From positions 2,542,001-2,606,000 of the forward strand of contig JAGKQI010000091.1 in NCBI GenBank assembly GCA_018806915.1: a stretch of DNA of 64,000 bases. The letters run 5' to 3'. The notes under the pieces are model-generated. The model was given only the letters and a program-made list of their open reading frames with translations, was not told the DNA's origin and did not search any database. This DNA is from Phytophthora colocasiae (Eukaryota > Oomycota > Peronosporomycetes > Peronosporales > Peronosporaceae). This document shows positions 21,730 through 32,276 of the stretch, in pieces (positions within the stretch are counted from its first letter, which is position 1; each line of letters begins with the position of its first letter). The position numbers and the translations under genes were made by a program.

Positions 21730-23180
21730 CTACTGTCGCTTGGCGTTTCCCTGCTCCGCCGTTGCAGTTCCAGCACCGCTCGAAGAAGCTCCTCCTGCTG
21801 CTGTCGCAGGGGCTGCCTGGGTACGAGCTGCCTGTGCTTGCTGTTGCCGTGGGTCGGGTACTCCGTCAAACGCTGCTGCTCGGCTTTTGCATTCTCGCCA
21901 CCAGTGACCAGCTTCGTTGCAGTAACTGCACCGTGAATTCGCCTTCTGCTCCATTATGGAAGGTCGGTCAGCCGGAGGCCCGTAATGTCCAGGTCCACCT
22001 CGACCACCGCCTCCATAACCACGTCCGCCTCGATATCCTCGTCCGCCACTTCCTCTTCCGCCATATCCTCGGCCGCCATTATATCCGCCTCCGCCACTCT
22101 GCTCTTGCCATCCATGCTCTCGTGCTGCGGCTGCTTGCTGCTGCTGCTCATCGGCTCGTTTGATTTCGTCATACGCCTCGGCTTTAACTTCAAGGACCTT
22201 CGCCTTCGTCGCTTTAGCTGCCTGCTTCGTCTCTTGGGCATCACTACGGACTAGTTCAGCCGTCTTTGCAATGCCTGCAGTGCTGCTATAGATAGAGGAC
22301 CCTTCTTCGCCGTCTTGCTCCAGCTACTGACAGCGTTGCCCTTCATATCGAACTTCGGCTGGGACTTATCACCTCCAAAGCCAAGCCCCATCTTGCTCCA
22401 GTCCAACTGATCAACAGGGTTCGCTGCTGACTTCTTCCGGGGAGGTTGGACGTCTTCCTCGCCGACACCCAGACCTTGCTCATCCCGATATCGTCGTTTA
22501 GCAACACGCCAGTCAGTGACACGGAAACCTTCGCCATATTCACCGCATGTATCCTCAGCGTACTGCACTGCATCTTCTAGCGTCTTTGGATCGTGTCCCT
22601 TTACTTGCATCGCAGCCGTTTGATTGTTGATGCCGTTCACGAACGCTTCGACATACACTTCTGCGGGAACTTGATAACCGAAACCAATGTCCGTGAGAAC
22701 ACCAGCGTAGTCGCTCAACCGCTCGCCTGGCTTCTGTACTCTCGATGCTAGTCGCTGCTGCACTTTGAAGACGTTGTCCCTCCTTCCGTTCTTCTTTCGC
22801 AGTTTTCGAACCAGGAAGTCCGTGTCTTGTCCTCTCTGCGCATGTTTGACGTCAGCGTCGTGAGCCAAGTACTTGCCCGGTCCTTCAAGTGTGCCGTCAC
22901 GCCGTAATACAGTTCTTCAGCCGTCCATGTATCTCCGCCCAATCCAGCCTGCCTCTCTACTTCTTGGGGAATCGTCGCCAGCCATGCCTCCACGGATTCG
23001 TCCGCAGTACCACGGAAGTCTTCCAGATGCAAAGCCTTCATCTTCATCCTTGGCGCTGGGGTCGCAGGCGCATTTACAATGACCGGTGCCGGTGCTGCTG
23101 CAGGAGCTGCTGCCGACGGTTAAATCAAGAAACGCTTCATCATCGACCTCTGCTGCCCAGGCGTCAAGTGATCCCACCAA
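21730..23180 (-). pseudogene. gag: G2 gag, multiply frameshifted
   Basis: Capsid text begins near 23050 (LHLEDFRGTADESVEAWL, YYGVTAHLKDRASTWL), then changes frame near 22820 to DTDFLVRKLRKK and continues to LSIAALQALQRRL, then changes again near 22255 into a Gly/Arg-rich stretch and one CCHC knuckle, CSYCNEAGHWWREC (21900-21930). Upstream, MDWWDHLTPGQQRSMMKRFLI ends in TAA just before a Pro/Ala linker to the capsid. Three frames are needed to cover one gag, so the copy is inactive as read. G1 and G3 gag have two knuckles; this one has a single knuckle, so G2 belongs to a different lineage. Confidence 0.8.
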
Positions 23181-23956
23181 TCCATAGACTCCAACTCATC
23201 GTCCTGCATCTGATTGTTGTGTGCGGGCGCTTGTGGTGCCGCGGGTGCTAACAGGTCTTCCAGGACGCGGTGGTACGCCACCTCCAGCTGGTTGTTGCGG
23301 AGCAGGTTGTTGCCCTACTGCCTGCTGGTTGTCCGGAGCCTGCTGAGCTCCACCATCTCTTCCTCGTCCTCCGGCCCGGGCTTGGTCATCGCTATCACTG
23401 TCGCCAGCAGGATTCCCATGCCTCAGTGCCGCTGCCACGACACCACTGCTCACCCTCACCCCATCATCATCCGAACTTCCGTCATTAGCAGCCATCTGCA
23501 TACGGGTTCTCGGCGGCCTCGCTCGTTTTGGGGTTGCTGTTCTGGCTCTAGGCGTTGTCGGTTTCGGCGTACTACGACCGGGTGAGGATCGCGTTCCGAC
23601 CATCTCTTTTTCTGCTTCTGCTTTGTGCTGCTTCTGCTTCTGCATAGTTCTGCCGCTTCGGCTTTAGCTCTGCTGCTTCGGCTTTAGTTCTGTTGCTTCG
23701 GCTTTAGTTCTGTTGCTTCCGCTGCCGCCAACTACCGTCCTTCTTCTGCTGCTGCCAACTCCCGTCTCTTTCCTCTGCCAAACACCGTCCCTCTTCCTCT
23801 GCCAAACACCGTCTCTCTTCTTCCGCCAAACACCGTCTCTCTTCTGCTTCTAGGATTCGTGCCTCAGGGCCAAGCCTCGTGAAGATTCCTGACCAGGACC
23901 AACTGCGTTGGAAAGCCCGGAACCAACCGTGTTAGAAGGCCCCTGTATGACCACCA
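23181..23956 (-). other. G2 gag N-terminus or leader with tandem repeats and primer site
   Basis: A frame from 23645 to 23196 encodes a Gln, Pro and Ala-rich low-complexity N-terminal part of gag, out of frame with the capsid. Between 23646 and 23720 a 21-bp unit (GCTTCGGCTTTAG core) repeats about four times, and between 23770 and 23850 a 26-27-bp unit (GCCAAACACCGTC core) repeats three times. At 23938-23956 the 19-bp primer binding site shared with G1 and G3 abuts the 5' LTR. Confidence 0.75.
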
Positions 23957-24720
23957 AGTAAGCTTTGTCTTCCACTAGCGCTGTAGTTCGTCACCACCAC
24001 ACCCACAACCACGAACTTCACCCCGATCAAAGGTGTCGCTCGAGGAGCTTAACTCCAACAGACCCCTAACAATGCACTTAATATCGAATATACAGTAGCC
24101 TGTAGGAGATAATTCTCACGTCTGAGTGCGGCAATGAAGAGAAACGTCAGGATCTTTGCCAAACCCGGGCTCTAGAGGGCTGCTGATACCTCTTTCTCGA
24201 TGTGGGCTGCTGATACCACGAGCCAGGGTCCTACGGGGCTGCTGATACCCGTGTCCTGTCACACCCGACGCAACTCCTGAACTACAACACTAACCAACCA
24301 CCAATCCGCCTCCTTCTCACTCAGTGTATTCACAGCTAGCGTCAATACCGACACTACTACTGCTCGACCGATAGCTCTGCCAGCTACTCGGCAAATTCCA
24401 AACTGACCTCTACTGCTACCGCCTCGCACCTACCATGGCGCCCTGCCAGCCGTCCACTGTGTACCCAGCGAATCTCTGCGGCTCTTCAAGTACCACGATC
24501 TTCGGCCGAAGAGTCGTGAACCTGGATTCTTCGTCAGCGGGTCTCATTCTTCAACCCGGCCCGCTCGCCGTCTGCTATTTGTCTTCAGTCTGCTGCTCGT
24601 CCTCAATCTGCTGCTCGTCTTCAATCTGCTGCTTGTCTTCAATCTGCTGCTCGTCTTCAATCTGCTGCTCGTCTTCAATCTGCTGCTCGTCGGCGCCAAA
24701 GAAATGTCGTCATCCTTACT
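23957..24720 (-). repeat. G2 5' LTR
   Basis: 764 bp, no difference seen from 15145-15908. Ends are AGTAAG and CTTACT. The 18-bp CTGCTGCTCGTCTTCAAT-type array is present with the same copy number. The TGAT target duplicate follows at 24721-24724. Confidence 0.92.
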
Positions 24721-24732
24721 TGATGAACATTA

Positions 24733-24838
24733 AACACGAATAGTTCTCCCGTACTAGCCCTCTTTACATTCAATTCCACGCATTTAACACGAATAGTTCT
24801 CCCGTACTAGCCCTCTTTACATTCAATTCCACGCATTT
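24733..24838. repeat. 53-bp tandem duplication upstream of RXLR-1
   Basis: Two adjacent near-perfect copies of a 53-bp unit starting AACACGAATAGTTCTCCCG. It lies between the G2 element and the RXLR-1 promoter region. No counterpart is visible in unit 2. From about 24940 to 25170 the spacer matches 56405-56840 and holds no gene that I can support. Confidence 0.75.
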
Positions 24839-25172
24839 TTATTTTAACCAGGCAATGGATGTAAACGCGTTTCGCGAGCTATCTGCAGCTCGTCTCAGCC
24901 GACAAACTCCATGGTAAATTTGTTTATTCTAGGCAGCGTAAACGCCGTTGAGACATCGTAAACAACTCATGTTAACATACCCTCTATAATATGGTCGTGC
25001 AGCATTATGCAGTTTATAAAAATCCCATGTATTCAATTTTATCCTATAATACCTGCGAAGATCGATTATTTTGAAAAGCCCAAGCTGAACGTTATTGGCG
25101 ATGTCACTGACTGACGAACTGCAAGGCTGGTGATACAAGTACCAACCGTAGCACTCCTAGTAGGAATTCTAC

Positions 25173-25190
25173 CTCATTCTTCATTTTGCC
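25173..25190 (+). promoter_or_regulatory. Oomycete initiator (Inr plus flanking region) of RXLR-1
   Basis: CTCATTCTTCATTTTGCC fits the oomycete core promoter pattern of a CTCATT-type initiator followed by a CAWTTT-type flanking element. It lies about 30-48 bases before the ATG and is matched at 56844-56861 before RXLR-2. No TATA box is needed in this class. Confidence 0.6.
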
Positions 25191-25220
25191 GTCCAACACC
25201 CATCTCCAAGCCTCTGAGCC

Positions 25221-25750
25221 ATGCGTCTGTCTCTCATACTGTCAATTGGTATTGGTGCCATCTATTGCGCGACCTGTAACGCCACCCTGACCTCCCACCA
25301 AGACAAGGTATCGATGACGCACGTGGAGGATGCACGCATGAGCGACGACGTTGTTGGCAGAAGATTTCTTCGTGTGGACCAAGAGAATGAAGAAACCGAC
25401 AATGAGGAGCGAGCCTTCACTGCGGAGGGGAAAGTCAAGGAGTTAGCCAAGAAAGTTTTGGCGGGTTCTACCACGGCAGCCGGCGCTTTCGACAAGTGGG
25501 CGAGGAAAGGGTACAGTATGACATTGCTGCCTGGTTAAAAACTGAGACGAAGGCGAAGTACGTTCCAGTCTACGAGGGCTATCAGGTCAACACGCAGGCC
25601 AGAAGCATTTTGGCGGAACCCGACAGAGCTCCACGCATTTTCCGGATTTGGCAGAGCAAAGGATACACGCTGTCGAAGATTGACAACTGGTTGGATGACC
25701 CAAAGTTTCATAAGATCTACAACGGCTACCTTACCCACCTGTACGACTGA
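25221..25750 (+). pseudogene. RXLR-dEER effector pseudogene (RXLR-1), 4-bp deletion
   Basis: Begins with a signal peptide (MRLSLILSIGIGAIYC) and has RFLR then NEER, the host-targeting motif of secreted oomycete effectors. Compared with the intact paralogue at 56892-57425, four bases are missing just after GGTACAGT (about 25518), so the first frame stops at 25536-25538 after 105 codons; the remaining half is in another frame up to the stop at 25750. The signal peptide and RXLR-EER part would still be made, but the repeated tryptophan-containing domain would be lost. It lies about 500 bp from G2 at the end of unit 1. Confidence 0.88.
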
Positions 25751-25857
25751 AAAGGCCTTGTTGTAAAGCATGCGCTTTAGACTCTTACGGAGAGATTTCT
25801 ACCCCACAAAAAATAAAAACTGATCTTCAGTGATAATGTGAAATCTCAAACCTGCCA

Positions 25858-25945
25858 TGGAAGTAAATCTCGTTTCGGCAGACATAAATGCTACGCTGGT
25901 GCTGGAAGGTGTATGGGTGAATAAATCTAAGGTAGTAGGCTAAGT
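25858..25945 (+). pseudogene. Truncated copy of the MEVNL short frame
   Basis: ATGGAAGTAAATCTCG and following bases match the 69-codon frame at 57533-57742 (MEVNLVSAD.NATLVLEGVW), but this copy diverges after about 25 codons and ends early. About 190 bp (25945-26130) that follow have no counterpart in unit 2 and no recognisable content. The short block ATTGTCGAGTCTCACAAC near 26155 then returns to the unit 2 sequence. Confidence 0.45.
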
Positions 25946-26173
25946 AACCATAGCAGCCACCCTTTTTGTCGTCGGAGAAACATCGCTACTGTCATTGGTA
26001 CGCGTGTTTAGGTTCATTTAATAGAGTTCTCAAACTACCATTCTTATCAAAGGACGGAGTAGACTTGGCTTCCGAAACTGGCAGTGGCAAGCAGCGACAT
26101 TTTTCATGCAGTTAGGATCAAATTTTGCCGGAAAACGCCACGGATGACCCAAATTGTCGAGTCTCACAACATT

Positions 26174-27373
26174 TGCAGTGTCCACAGTCATTGACAATCC
26201 TGCATATGACGTGTGCTACAGAATGCTGTACCAACTCACGAAAGAAAAGCTCGATTGGCTGGGTTTTCGACATCGAGTGAAAACGTCATTTGGCAAAGTT
26301 CCGTTGACAATACAGTCCGTGGTCGCGATGTTGGCGGAGCTGATATCGGTTGAGAACATTATGGTCTCCAGAAGCTCGAGAACGATGTCACCAAACGCTG
26401 CGAGTTTTACTTGGTCTTGGCTGAACTATGCTGTTCTGTGAATACTTCCGAAGCTTTTGCTGTCTGCGTGTGTTCGGCAACAATTGCAATTCCTGTGGAA
26501 AATGTGATCAATTCATCCCAGCAAGCGCGACACTATTTGGTGCTTCCACCATTACTTGGGGTTATATTGAAGCCGACAATAAAGGCTGCAGAGTCAGTTG
26601 GTGGACGATATGGGCGGACACGGTCGAGCTTTGGACGGCTAATTTCACACTGGTGGCGCGGATCGATTGAAACAACTTAATTCGACTCAGCTTGTTGATG
26701 AAATTTACACTGCAATAACGATGGTGATATATTTTGCATTTACCCGTTTGGGGATCCAGCATTCTGCAGATTGGTGCTAGCGGCTATCCTTTCTCGGCGT
26801 AGGTATAGTAAGCGAAAAAGTCGTCTTTGATCCTGTCTGACCACCCAGTCGCGTCGATCGTTTCTGATCAGCCTCTTTCGTATGTCGTATAGCTCTTACG
26901 CAATGTCAACACAGTGCTGGCCGACGAGGACGTTAGTGATGTCCTCCCGCCGGTGCCACTCGCGTAGCGCCTATTTGTATTGGTTGTAGGTATAGTCTCT
27001 AGCTAAGGTTCCAAGTGCTAGCTTCTCAGGTTCTTGTCCAGTTCAGGAGCGAACTCGGGTTCCAGCTTCTCAGGTTCTTGTCCAATTTGGAAGTGCGCTC
27101 AGGCTGTCTAATTCGGAAGGTGGCTAATTCGGCTAATTCGGAAGTGAGCTCCGGTTCCAGCTTCTCGAGCGTCTCTTTAGGTGAAGTCTCCGCCACTGGC
27201 GACAGCTGCGTCCCATGGGTTAAGATCTTGTTGAAGTTGCCACCGTCGTTGAAGTTGTTGATCCGGATCTGATACAGGGTACCTGTTGTCCTCCTTGCTG
27301 CCCAAATTCTCCAAGTAAACTCCATTTACTTACTGTAATAATCGCTTCTGTTATTGGTACTACCGACTGCCAT
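26174..27373 (+). pseudogene. Crinkler-like fragment, copy B, split by a solo LTR
   Basis: Matches copy A from about 592 to 1294, beginning inside the codons for AVSTVIDNPAYDVCYRML. It carries small deletions relative to copy A (for example around 26350 and 26722). At 26807-27334 a 528-bp insertion with AGTAAG...CTTACT ends interrupts it; the CRN text resumes at 27339 and stops at GCCAT (27369-27373), where copy C begins. It is the truncated left edge of the tandem duplication junction. Confidence 0.75.
26807..27334. mobile_element. Candidate solo LTR with AGTAAG...CTTACT ends
   Basis: 528 bp absent from CRN copies A and C, with the 6-bp inverted ends AGTAAG and CTTACT also found on the G2 LTRs. 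The flanks are GTAT (26803-26806) and GTAA (27335-27338), an imperfect 4-bp duplication. Body sequence is not obviously the same as the G2 LTR and contains short repeats (CTAATTCGG, GGTTCCAGCTTCTC). It is best read as a solo LTR of a related family. Confidence 0.6.
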
Positions 27374-29009
27374 GAATTTAGTGCTGAGTGGACCAGGGAC
27401 GAGCAAAGTCACGTATGCTGGACGAGATGCCGAGGTTGCTGCGTGAAGCTGCGGCACAGGAGGAGGATCCGGAGCTCCTCAAGCGAATGCAAAAGGCCTA
27501 TGTGTTCAACGTGACATTCGAGAACGCAACTGCAGTGTCCACAGTCATTGACAATCCTGCATATGACGTGTGCTACAGAATGCTGTACCAACTCACGAAA
27601 GAAAAGCTCGATTGGCTGGGTTTTCGACATCGAGTGAAAACGTCATTTGGCAAAGTTCCGTTGACAATACAGTCCGTGGTCGCGATGTTGGCGGAGCTGA
27701 TATCGGTCGAAGATGTGAAGGATATTACAGTGATTTTGTAAGTAGATGGTCTCCAGAAGCTCGAGAACGATGTCACCAAACGCTGCGCGTTTTACTTGGT
27801 TTTGGCTGAACTATGCTGTTATGTGAATATTTCCGAAGCTTTTGCCGTCTGCGTGTGTTCGGCAACAATTGCAATTCCTGTGGAAAATGTGATCAATTCA
27901 TCCCAGCAAGCGCGACACTATTTGGTGCTTCCACCATTACTTGGGGAGGTTATGTTGTAGCCGACAACAAGGCTGCAGAGTCAGTTGGTGGACGATATGG
28001 GCGGACACGGTCGAGCTTTGGACGGCTAATTTCACACTGGTGGCGCGGATCGATTGGAACAACTTAATTCGACTCAGCTTGTTGATGAAATTTACACTGC
28101 AATAACGATGGTGATATATTTTGCATTTACCCGTTTGGGGATCCAGCATTCTGCAGATTGGTGCTAGCGGCTATCCTTTCTCGGCGTAGGTATACAACCA
28201 CATCTGTTATTGGTACTACCGACTGCCATATGAATGTGGATGAACTTCGAGAGTTTGGATTGTTTCAACTAACGAGTGAAGGATATTTGGAATGCGTTTA
28301 CATTATTTTCGCAGTGCTGATGCGGTCCCTCCTGAAGTCTGATGAAATTGACGACTTTGATGAGGAAATCACAAACGCCATACTGCAATTTGAACGATTC
28401 GTGGCAATTTTTCGCCGTATCTAGTCGATTGCCTATTGTGGATCTTCAGTGGGTAGACCAATTTCACGCTGGCACCCGTTTTGGTCGATTCAAATTCTGG
28501 AGCCGTATTCATGTCGAGTTGTGGAGACTGTGCACCAAGAGGAGACACACGCTATCACTGACGATTCAACGTTGAAATGATGACATCAGAGCAGTAGACA
28601 TGGATAAAATCGCCATTAACGCCCCAGGTGCCCCCGCTGGTGAAATTTTCGCTCGGATCGGTTTGGAGGACAAGGAAAGAGTGATGCATTGTAATGAAGT
28701 GATTCAATGCAAGACGCTGCAAACATTAAGAATTACCCAAGAAATAAACGAAGGAAAGCTGTTGGCCCTTTGGATGTGATTTTGCTCATTACCACGGGTG
28801 ACGTGGAAGAACTAGTTCTTCCTTCGAGATGCGGCGTTGTCTCGAAAGCAGAATTTGCTGAATATTTTGGCCCATTTGCAACTCGCGTATCCCGGTATCT
28901 GAGAGAGGCACCAAATGCAAATATTGCACCGTTAAACCTGCAACGACAGGTGCATGGTGTGGGCGGCGGAATATCCACAACAATTGATGTTGGGAGGAAA
29001 CGAGAGCGT
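27369..29009 (+). pseudogene. Crinkler-like effector pseudogene, copy C
   Basis: Nearly identical to copy A from 427 to 2069, including the same frame changes around the P-loop (27400-27430) and after FERFVAIFRRI. It lacks a short stretch present in copy A near 1170 (AAGTATGG). It ends with HGVGGGIS, where the solo LTR at 29010 interrupts it. Because copies A and C share most breaks, the gene was already dead before it was duplicated. The 5' part upstream of the P-loop is missing because of the duplication junction. Confidence 0.66.
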
Positions 29010-29804
29010 TGTAATAGGACAAGCCTATTGATGGACGAGTCGACGGCGGTTAATGGCGTGCGGCGTGATGTGGATGCTAGACGTGAAAGCCGACGGTTCG
29101 ATGAGGAAGATCGACGTGAGAACGACGTTGAAGTGCAAGCGATCCACGAAGTGGAGCGATCTTGGAACAACTGCGACTCAGAAGAGCAGCTGGCTCATGG
29201 GTGTGCAGGGCGCTAAAGCAGCGAGCGAAGAGCGAAGTAGACGATTGAGACGGCTGGACGGAGACCTCACTCCAAAACTTGCCGAGTGGAGCACAAGCGA
29301 CGAGAACTTCGACGGACAGAGCGCAGTGGAGACTCTGGACGGCGACTGAGAACTTCGACGGACGGAGCACAGTTGGTGTTCTGGACGGCGACTGAGAGAT
29401 TGGGTGGACGGTCGAGCGATTGAAGAGCCGGCAATTGGGCTTTGGGCGGTGTTAAGTGGGTGAGTGACTGGCGACGGGCTATCGGGAACGGGTCATTAGT
29501 CAGTATCCTCGGCACTTAAGACGGGATCCAAGGGCAGTTGTTAGTATCGACAGTTGGTTGGGCGGACATCGTGTTGAGACGCAGGATAGAGGACAGATTG
29601 AGTTCTTTACCTTACATTGATTGAGTTGAATACAAATAGGGACGGAGACGTTCCGGCGCAGGTGAGCTGGGCCCGACGAGTGTTGTTGACGTTGAAGTTG
29701 TGCACGATATACAAGAACCCGGCGAGACCACACAGCGCAGTACTGGACGCCACTGCAAAGACAGTGAAGCAGATTGAGACCCTATTGGAATTGGTATCGT
29801 CACA
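29010..29804. mobile_element. Solo LTR (795 bp) of a gypsy-type element
   Basis: Starts TGTAATAGG and ends GTCACA. GCGT is duplicated at 29006-29009 and 29805-29808, and copy A has the uninserted sequence GAGAGCGTTTTGAAAGC at about 2064. No internal region or second LTR is present, so it is the product of LTR-LTR recombination. The 4-bp target duplication is the same length as for G1-G3, but the sequence does not match their LTRs. Confidence 0.8.
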
Positions 29805-30223
29805 GCGTTATGAAAGCTAAAGTGTTAAGTTTCTGAAGAATTCCAACGTTTTTTATCATCATTCCACGCGCTTCCATTACTAAAAAAAACTTCAAAAAAA
29901 CAAAAATTCAACTTCCTATGGAGCTAAGACCGTTGTTCGAGTTGAACATGCAACAGGCGATTTCTAGCAGCCACGTTGGTGGATTAAGTAGCATGATCCC
30001 GAGATTCGCCAGAAATGGTGGAACGAAGTAGAACAGCAGCTCCTGCTCAAAACATTTGAGCAATCATTGCCGGATAGGACCTGTCTGCTAGAGGAAGAAA
30101 ACAGCCCCGAGAAACACGACAAGTTAAGGGAATGGCTAAACGGAATTCTTCCGAATCTGACGAAAAATACAGCGATGAGGAATCAAAAGAAAGTGAAGAT
30201 AGCTAGGATTAAGACGTGGAACA
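29805..30223 (+). pseudogene. Unknown coding remnant with KLREWL motif, unit 2
   Basis: The best preserved of three copies. One frame from about 30007 reads RQKWWNEVEQQLLLKTFEQ, then LLEEENSPEKHDKLREWL and TKNTAMRNQKK before it is cut by the copia array at 30224. The rest of the region lies beyond the array at 43842-44009. I do not recognise the protein. Confidence 0.42.
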
Positions 30224-30611
30224 AATTGAGAGTGGCGAATGAGGCTTGTTGTCGATGTGAGCAGAAGGAAGGAAATCCGAAAGTGATTGAGATTGAATTA
30301 GGGGAAACTGTCTGTCCAATGTCTTCTACTGCTCCTAAATGTATCCTGTGTGAAAGCTCAGCCTTTAACTCCTTCTCGTCGAGCCGGGGCTGCGTCAGCA
30401 AATGCGCAAACTGACCATCCGTCCGGCAAGTTGAAGTAGTCGACCAATCAGATCCCGCGATCTGGGTATGATGGGCAAGGTGGACCAATCACATCTCTCC
30501 ATTTGCCGTTAAGTGCGCACGGCACGCGCAAAAGGTAACAACCGCACTGCAGGCACGTGCTCCGAGGTATCCAGGCAAAAGAGAGAGACTGCGAAGTGTA
30601 CAATCGCAACA
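30224..30611 (-). repeat. Copia LTR a (leftmost; 3' LTR of C1)
   Basis: 388 bp. On the element strand it starts TGTTGCGATTG and ends CACTCTCAATT; the GAACA duplication places the end at ...AATT rather than the usual ...CA. A G-run (GAGTGGGGG) just upstream on the element strand serves as the polypurine tract. Confidence 0.9.
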
Positions 30612-30618
30612 CCCCCAC

Positions 30619-31026
30619 TCAATTCGATGTCTCGAGCTTGGGTCCGACGTTGCTGCGCTGCATCAGGTAGCGAAGCGTTTTCGACGATAAGCCCTTGGTC
30701 AGGAAGTCTCCGAGCTGGTTCTTGGTCTCCACATATTCCAGCGCGACTTCACCACTAACAACCTTCTCACGAATGAAGTGGTACCGAATGTCAATGTGCT
30801 TGGTGCGAGCTTGGTAACCGACGTTCTTGGCAAGTGCCATCGCACCTTGGTTGTCCTCGTAGATCACCGTGGATCCATCTTGCTCAACACCGATGTCCTT
30901 CAGCAGTCGGCGCATCCAGACACACTCCTTCACACAGTCGCTCCAGCGCCATGTACTCGGCCTCCAGTTGAGCTGAGCGCGACAGTCTTCTGAAACGTAG
31001 AGCGCCACACCACGGGAGCACCGCAC
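30619..31026 (-). pseudogene. pol: Copia C1 RNase H C-terminus
   Basis: Carries the last RNase H segment (YEDNQGAMALAKNVGYQARTK, KNQLGDFLTKGL) to the stop at 30619. It is out of frame with the C1 RT because single extra C residues lie near 30942 and 30963 relative to C2 and C3. Confidence 0.85.
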
Positions 31027-32276
31027 ATCATAAGCATCATGCCGCTCACGGATCGACGGTCATCACGGTTGCCGGCCCAGTCCGCATCCGAGTAGGCGAC
31101 GAGTTCCGTCCCTAGTAGTCCGTCGTACGTGATGCCCACGTCCTTGGTCATCAGTAGATAGCGAACCACCCGAATCCCGGCGTCCCAGTGCTTCTGTCCA
31201 GGATTTTCCAAGAACCGGCTCAACTTGGCAACAGCCACCGCAATGTCTGGTCGAGTTCCGCATGCCAGGTACATCAGACTACCAACTAGCGACCGGTAGG
31301 GCTTCGAACTCATCTTGGCCTTGTCAGCTTCGGTCTGCGGTTCGTCGACCTTGGTCAGATGCACACCTGGTTCCAGCGGAGACGAGCATGGCTTTGCGTT
31401 CTCCTGTCCAAACCTCTTGATGATCGACTCAGCGTACGCTTGTTGGCTGATGCGTAGCGTTCTTCCCTCCATGTCGTAGTCGATCTCGATCCCGAGAATG
31501 AAGCGAGCACGGCCGAGGTCCTTGATCCGGAACTTCTCCGCGATTCCAGCCTTCACCGACGCAATGACAGCCTTCTGCCGCGAGGCAATCAGCATGTCAT
31601 CCACGTAGAGGCACACAATGCACTCGTCATCACCTTGACCGCGTGTGTAGATGCACGGGTCCGCGTCGGCAGACTTGAATCCCATCCGCTTTAGGTGTGC
31701 GTCGATTGTCTCGTTCCAGACACGCGATGCCTGCTTGAGTCCATACAAACTCTGAAGCAGCATGCACACGACGTCGTCTTCACCTTCCGCTTCAGCCAGT
31801 GCCAACAGGTCTCGGAGTCCTTGAGGAAGCTCCATGTAGATCTCCTCCTCCAGTTTGCCGTACAGGAACGCAGTATCGACGTCACACTGCTCAATCTCGA
31901 ATCCTTCAGCGGCGCACTTCGCCAACTTGGCACGGATCGAGTTCAGGTAAGCCACTGGCGCGTATGTCTCCTCGTAGTCCACGCCGTGTCGTTGCGAATA
32001 CCCCTTGGCTACGAGACGGGCCTGGTGCCGAATGACTTGTCCTTTCTCGTTGCGCTTCAACGCGAATGCCCAACGGCAGCCGATCGGCCGCTGGTGTGCT
32101 GGTCTCGGTACCAACTTCCACGTCTTGTTGGCGACAAGAGACTTCAACTCGCTCTGCATCGCTCGCTTCCATTCCACTTGGTCCGCACTTGCCATGGCTT
32201 CTTCATACGTCCGCGGGACCTCCTCCGTTGCAGCCATCGCTTGGCCACCTTCAATGGCGAGCTGGTCTTCGTGCAC
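30930..32276 (-). pseudogene. pol: Copia C1 reverse transcriptase and RNase H
   Basis: 448 codons with the copia RT blocks WKLVPRPAHQRPIGCRWAFA, ARLVAKGYSQRHGVDYEETYAPVA, DVDTAFLYG, GLKQASRVWN and the catalytic YVDDMLIASR, then RNase H with DADWAGNRDDRRSVSG. The upstream frame is lost at one extra base near 32288 (relative to C2 and C3), the downstream frame at the two extra C residues named in the RNase H entry. Confidence 0.88.

Larger units (their letters stand above)
15145..24720 (-). mobile_element. Ty3/gypsy LTR retrotransposon G2, full length (9576 bp), AG...CT ends
   Basis: Two 764-bp LTRs (15145-15908 and 23957-24720) begin AGTAAG and end CTTACT. TGAT is duplicated on both sides (15141-15144 and 24721-24724), which fixes the ends and shows that the LTRs do not have the usual TG...CA termini. 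Order on the minus strand is gag, protease, RT, RNase H, integrase. Gag has several frame changes and an in-frame stop; RT has a 5-bp loss; the protease triplet is DSC. The two LTRs nevertheless look identical, so a defective copy seems to have moved recently with helper proteins, or the sequence contains errors. Confidence 0.93.
427..27373 (+). repeat. Tandem segmental duplication, unit 1 (CRN to RXLR-1)
   Basis: Unit 1 matches unit 2 (from 27369) in blocks, in the same order and orientation: 427-2069 with 27369-29009, 2070-2500 with 29805-30223, 2467-2613 with 43842-44009, 2614-3897 with 54007-55316, 13233-15020 with 55316-56320, and 24950-25935 with 56405-57625. The blocks are separated by transposons present in one unit only. 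After the short frame downstream of RXLR-1 a second partial CRN copy follows, and the unit ends inside it at the shared pentamer GCCAT (27369-27373). Without G1 and G2 the unit is about 6.8 kb. Several blocks differ by scattered substitutions, so the duplication is older than the transposons inside it. Confidence 0.85.

Noticed and set aside
25518..25540. Intron explaining the RXLR-1 frame change
   Set aside because: The paralogue has four more bases at this exact place and no intron; no room for splice sites.
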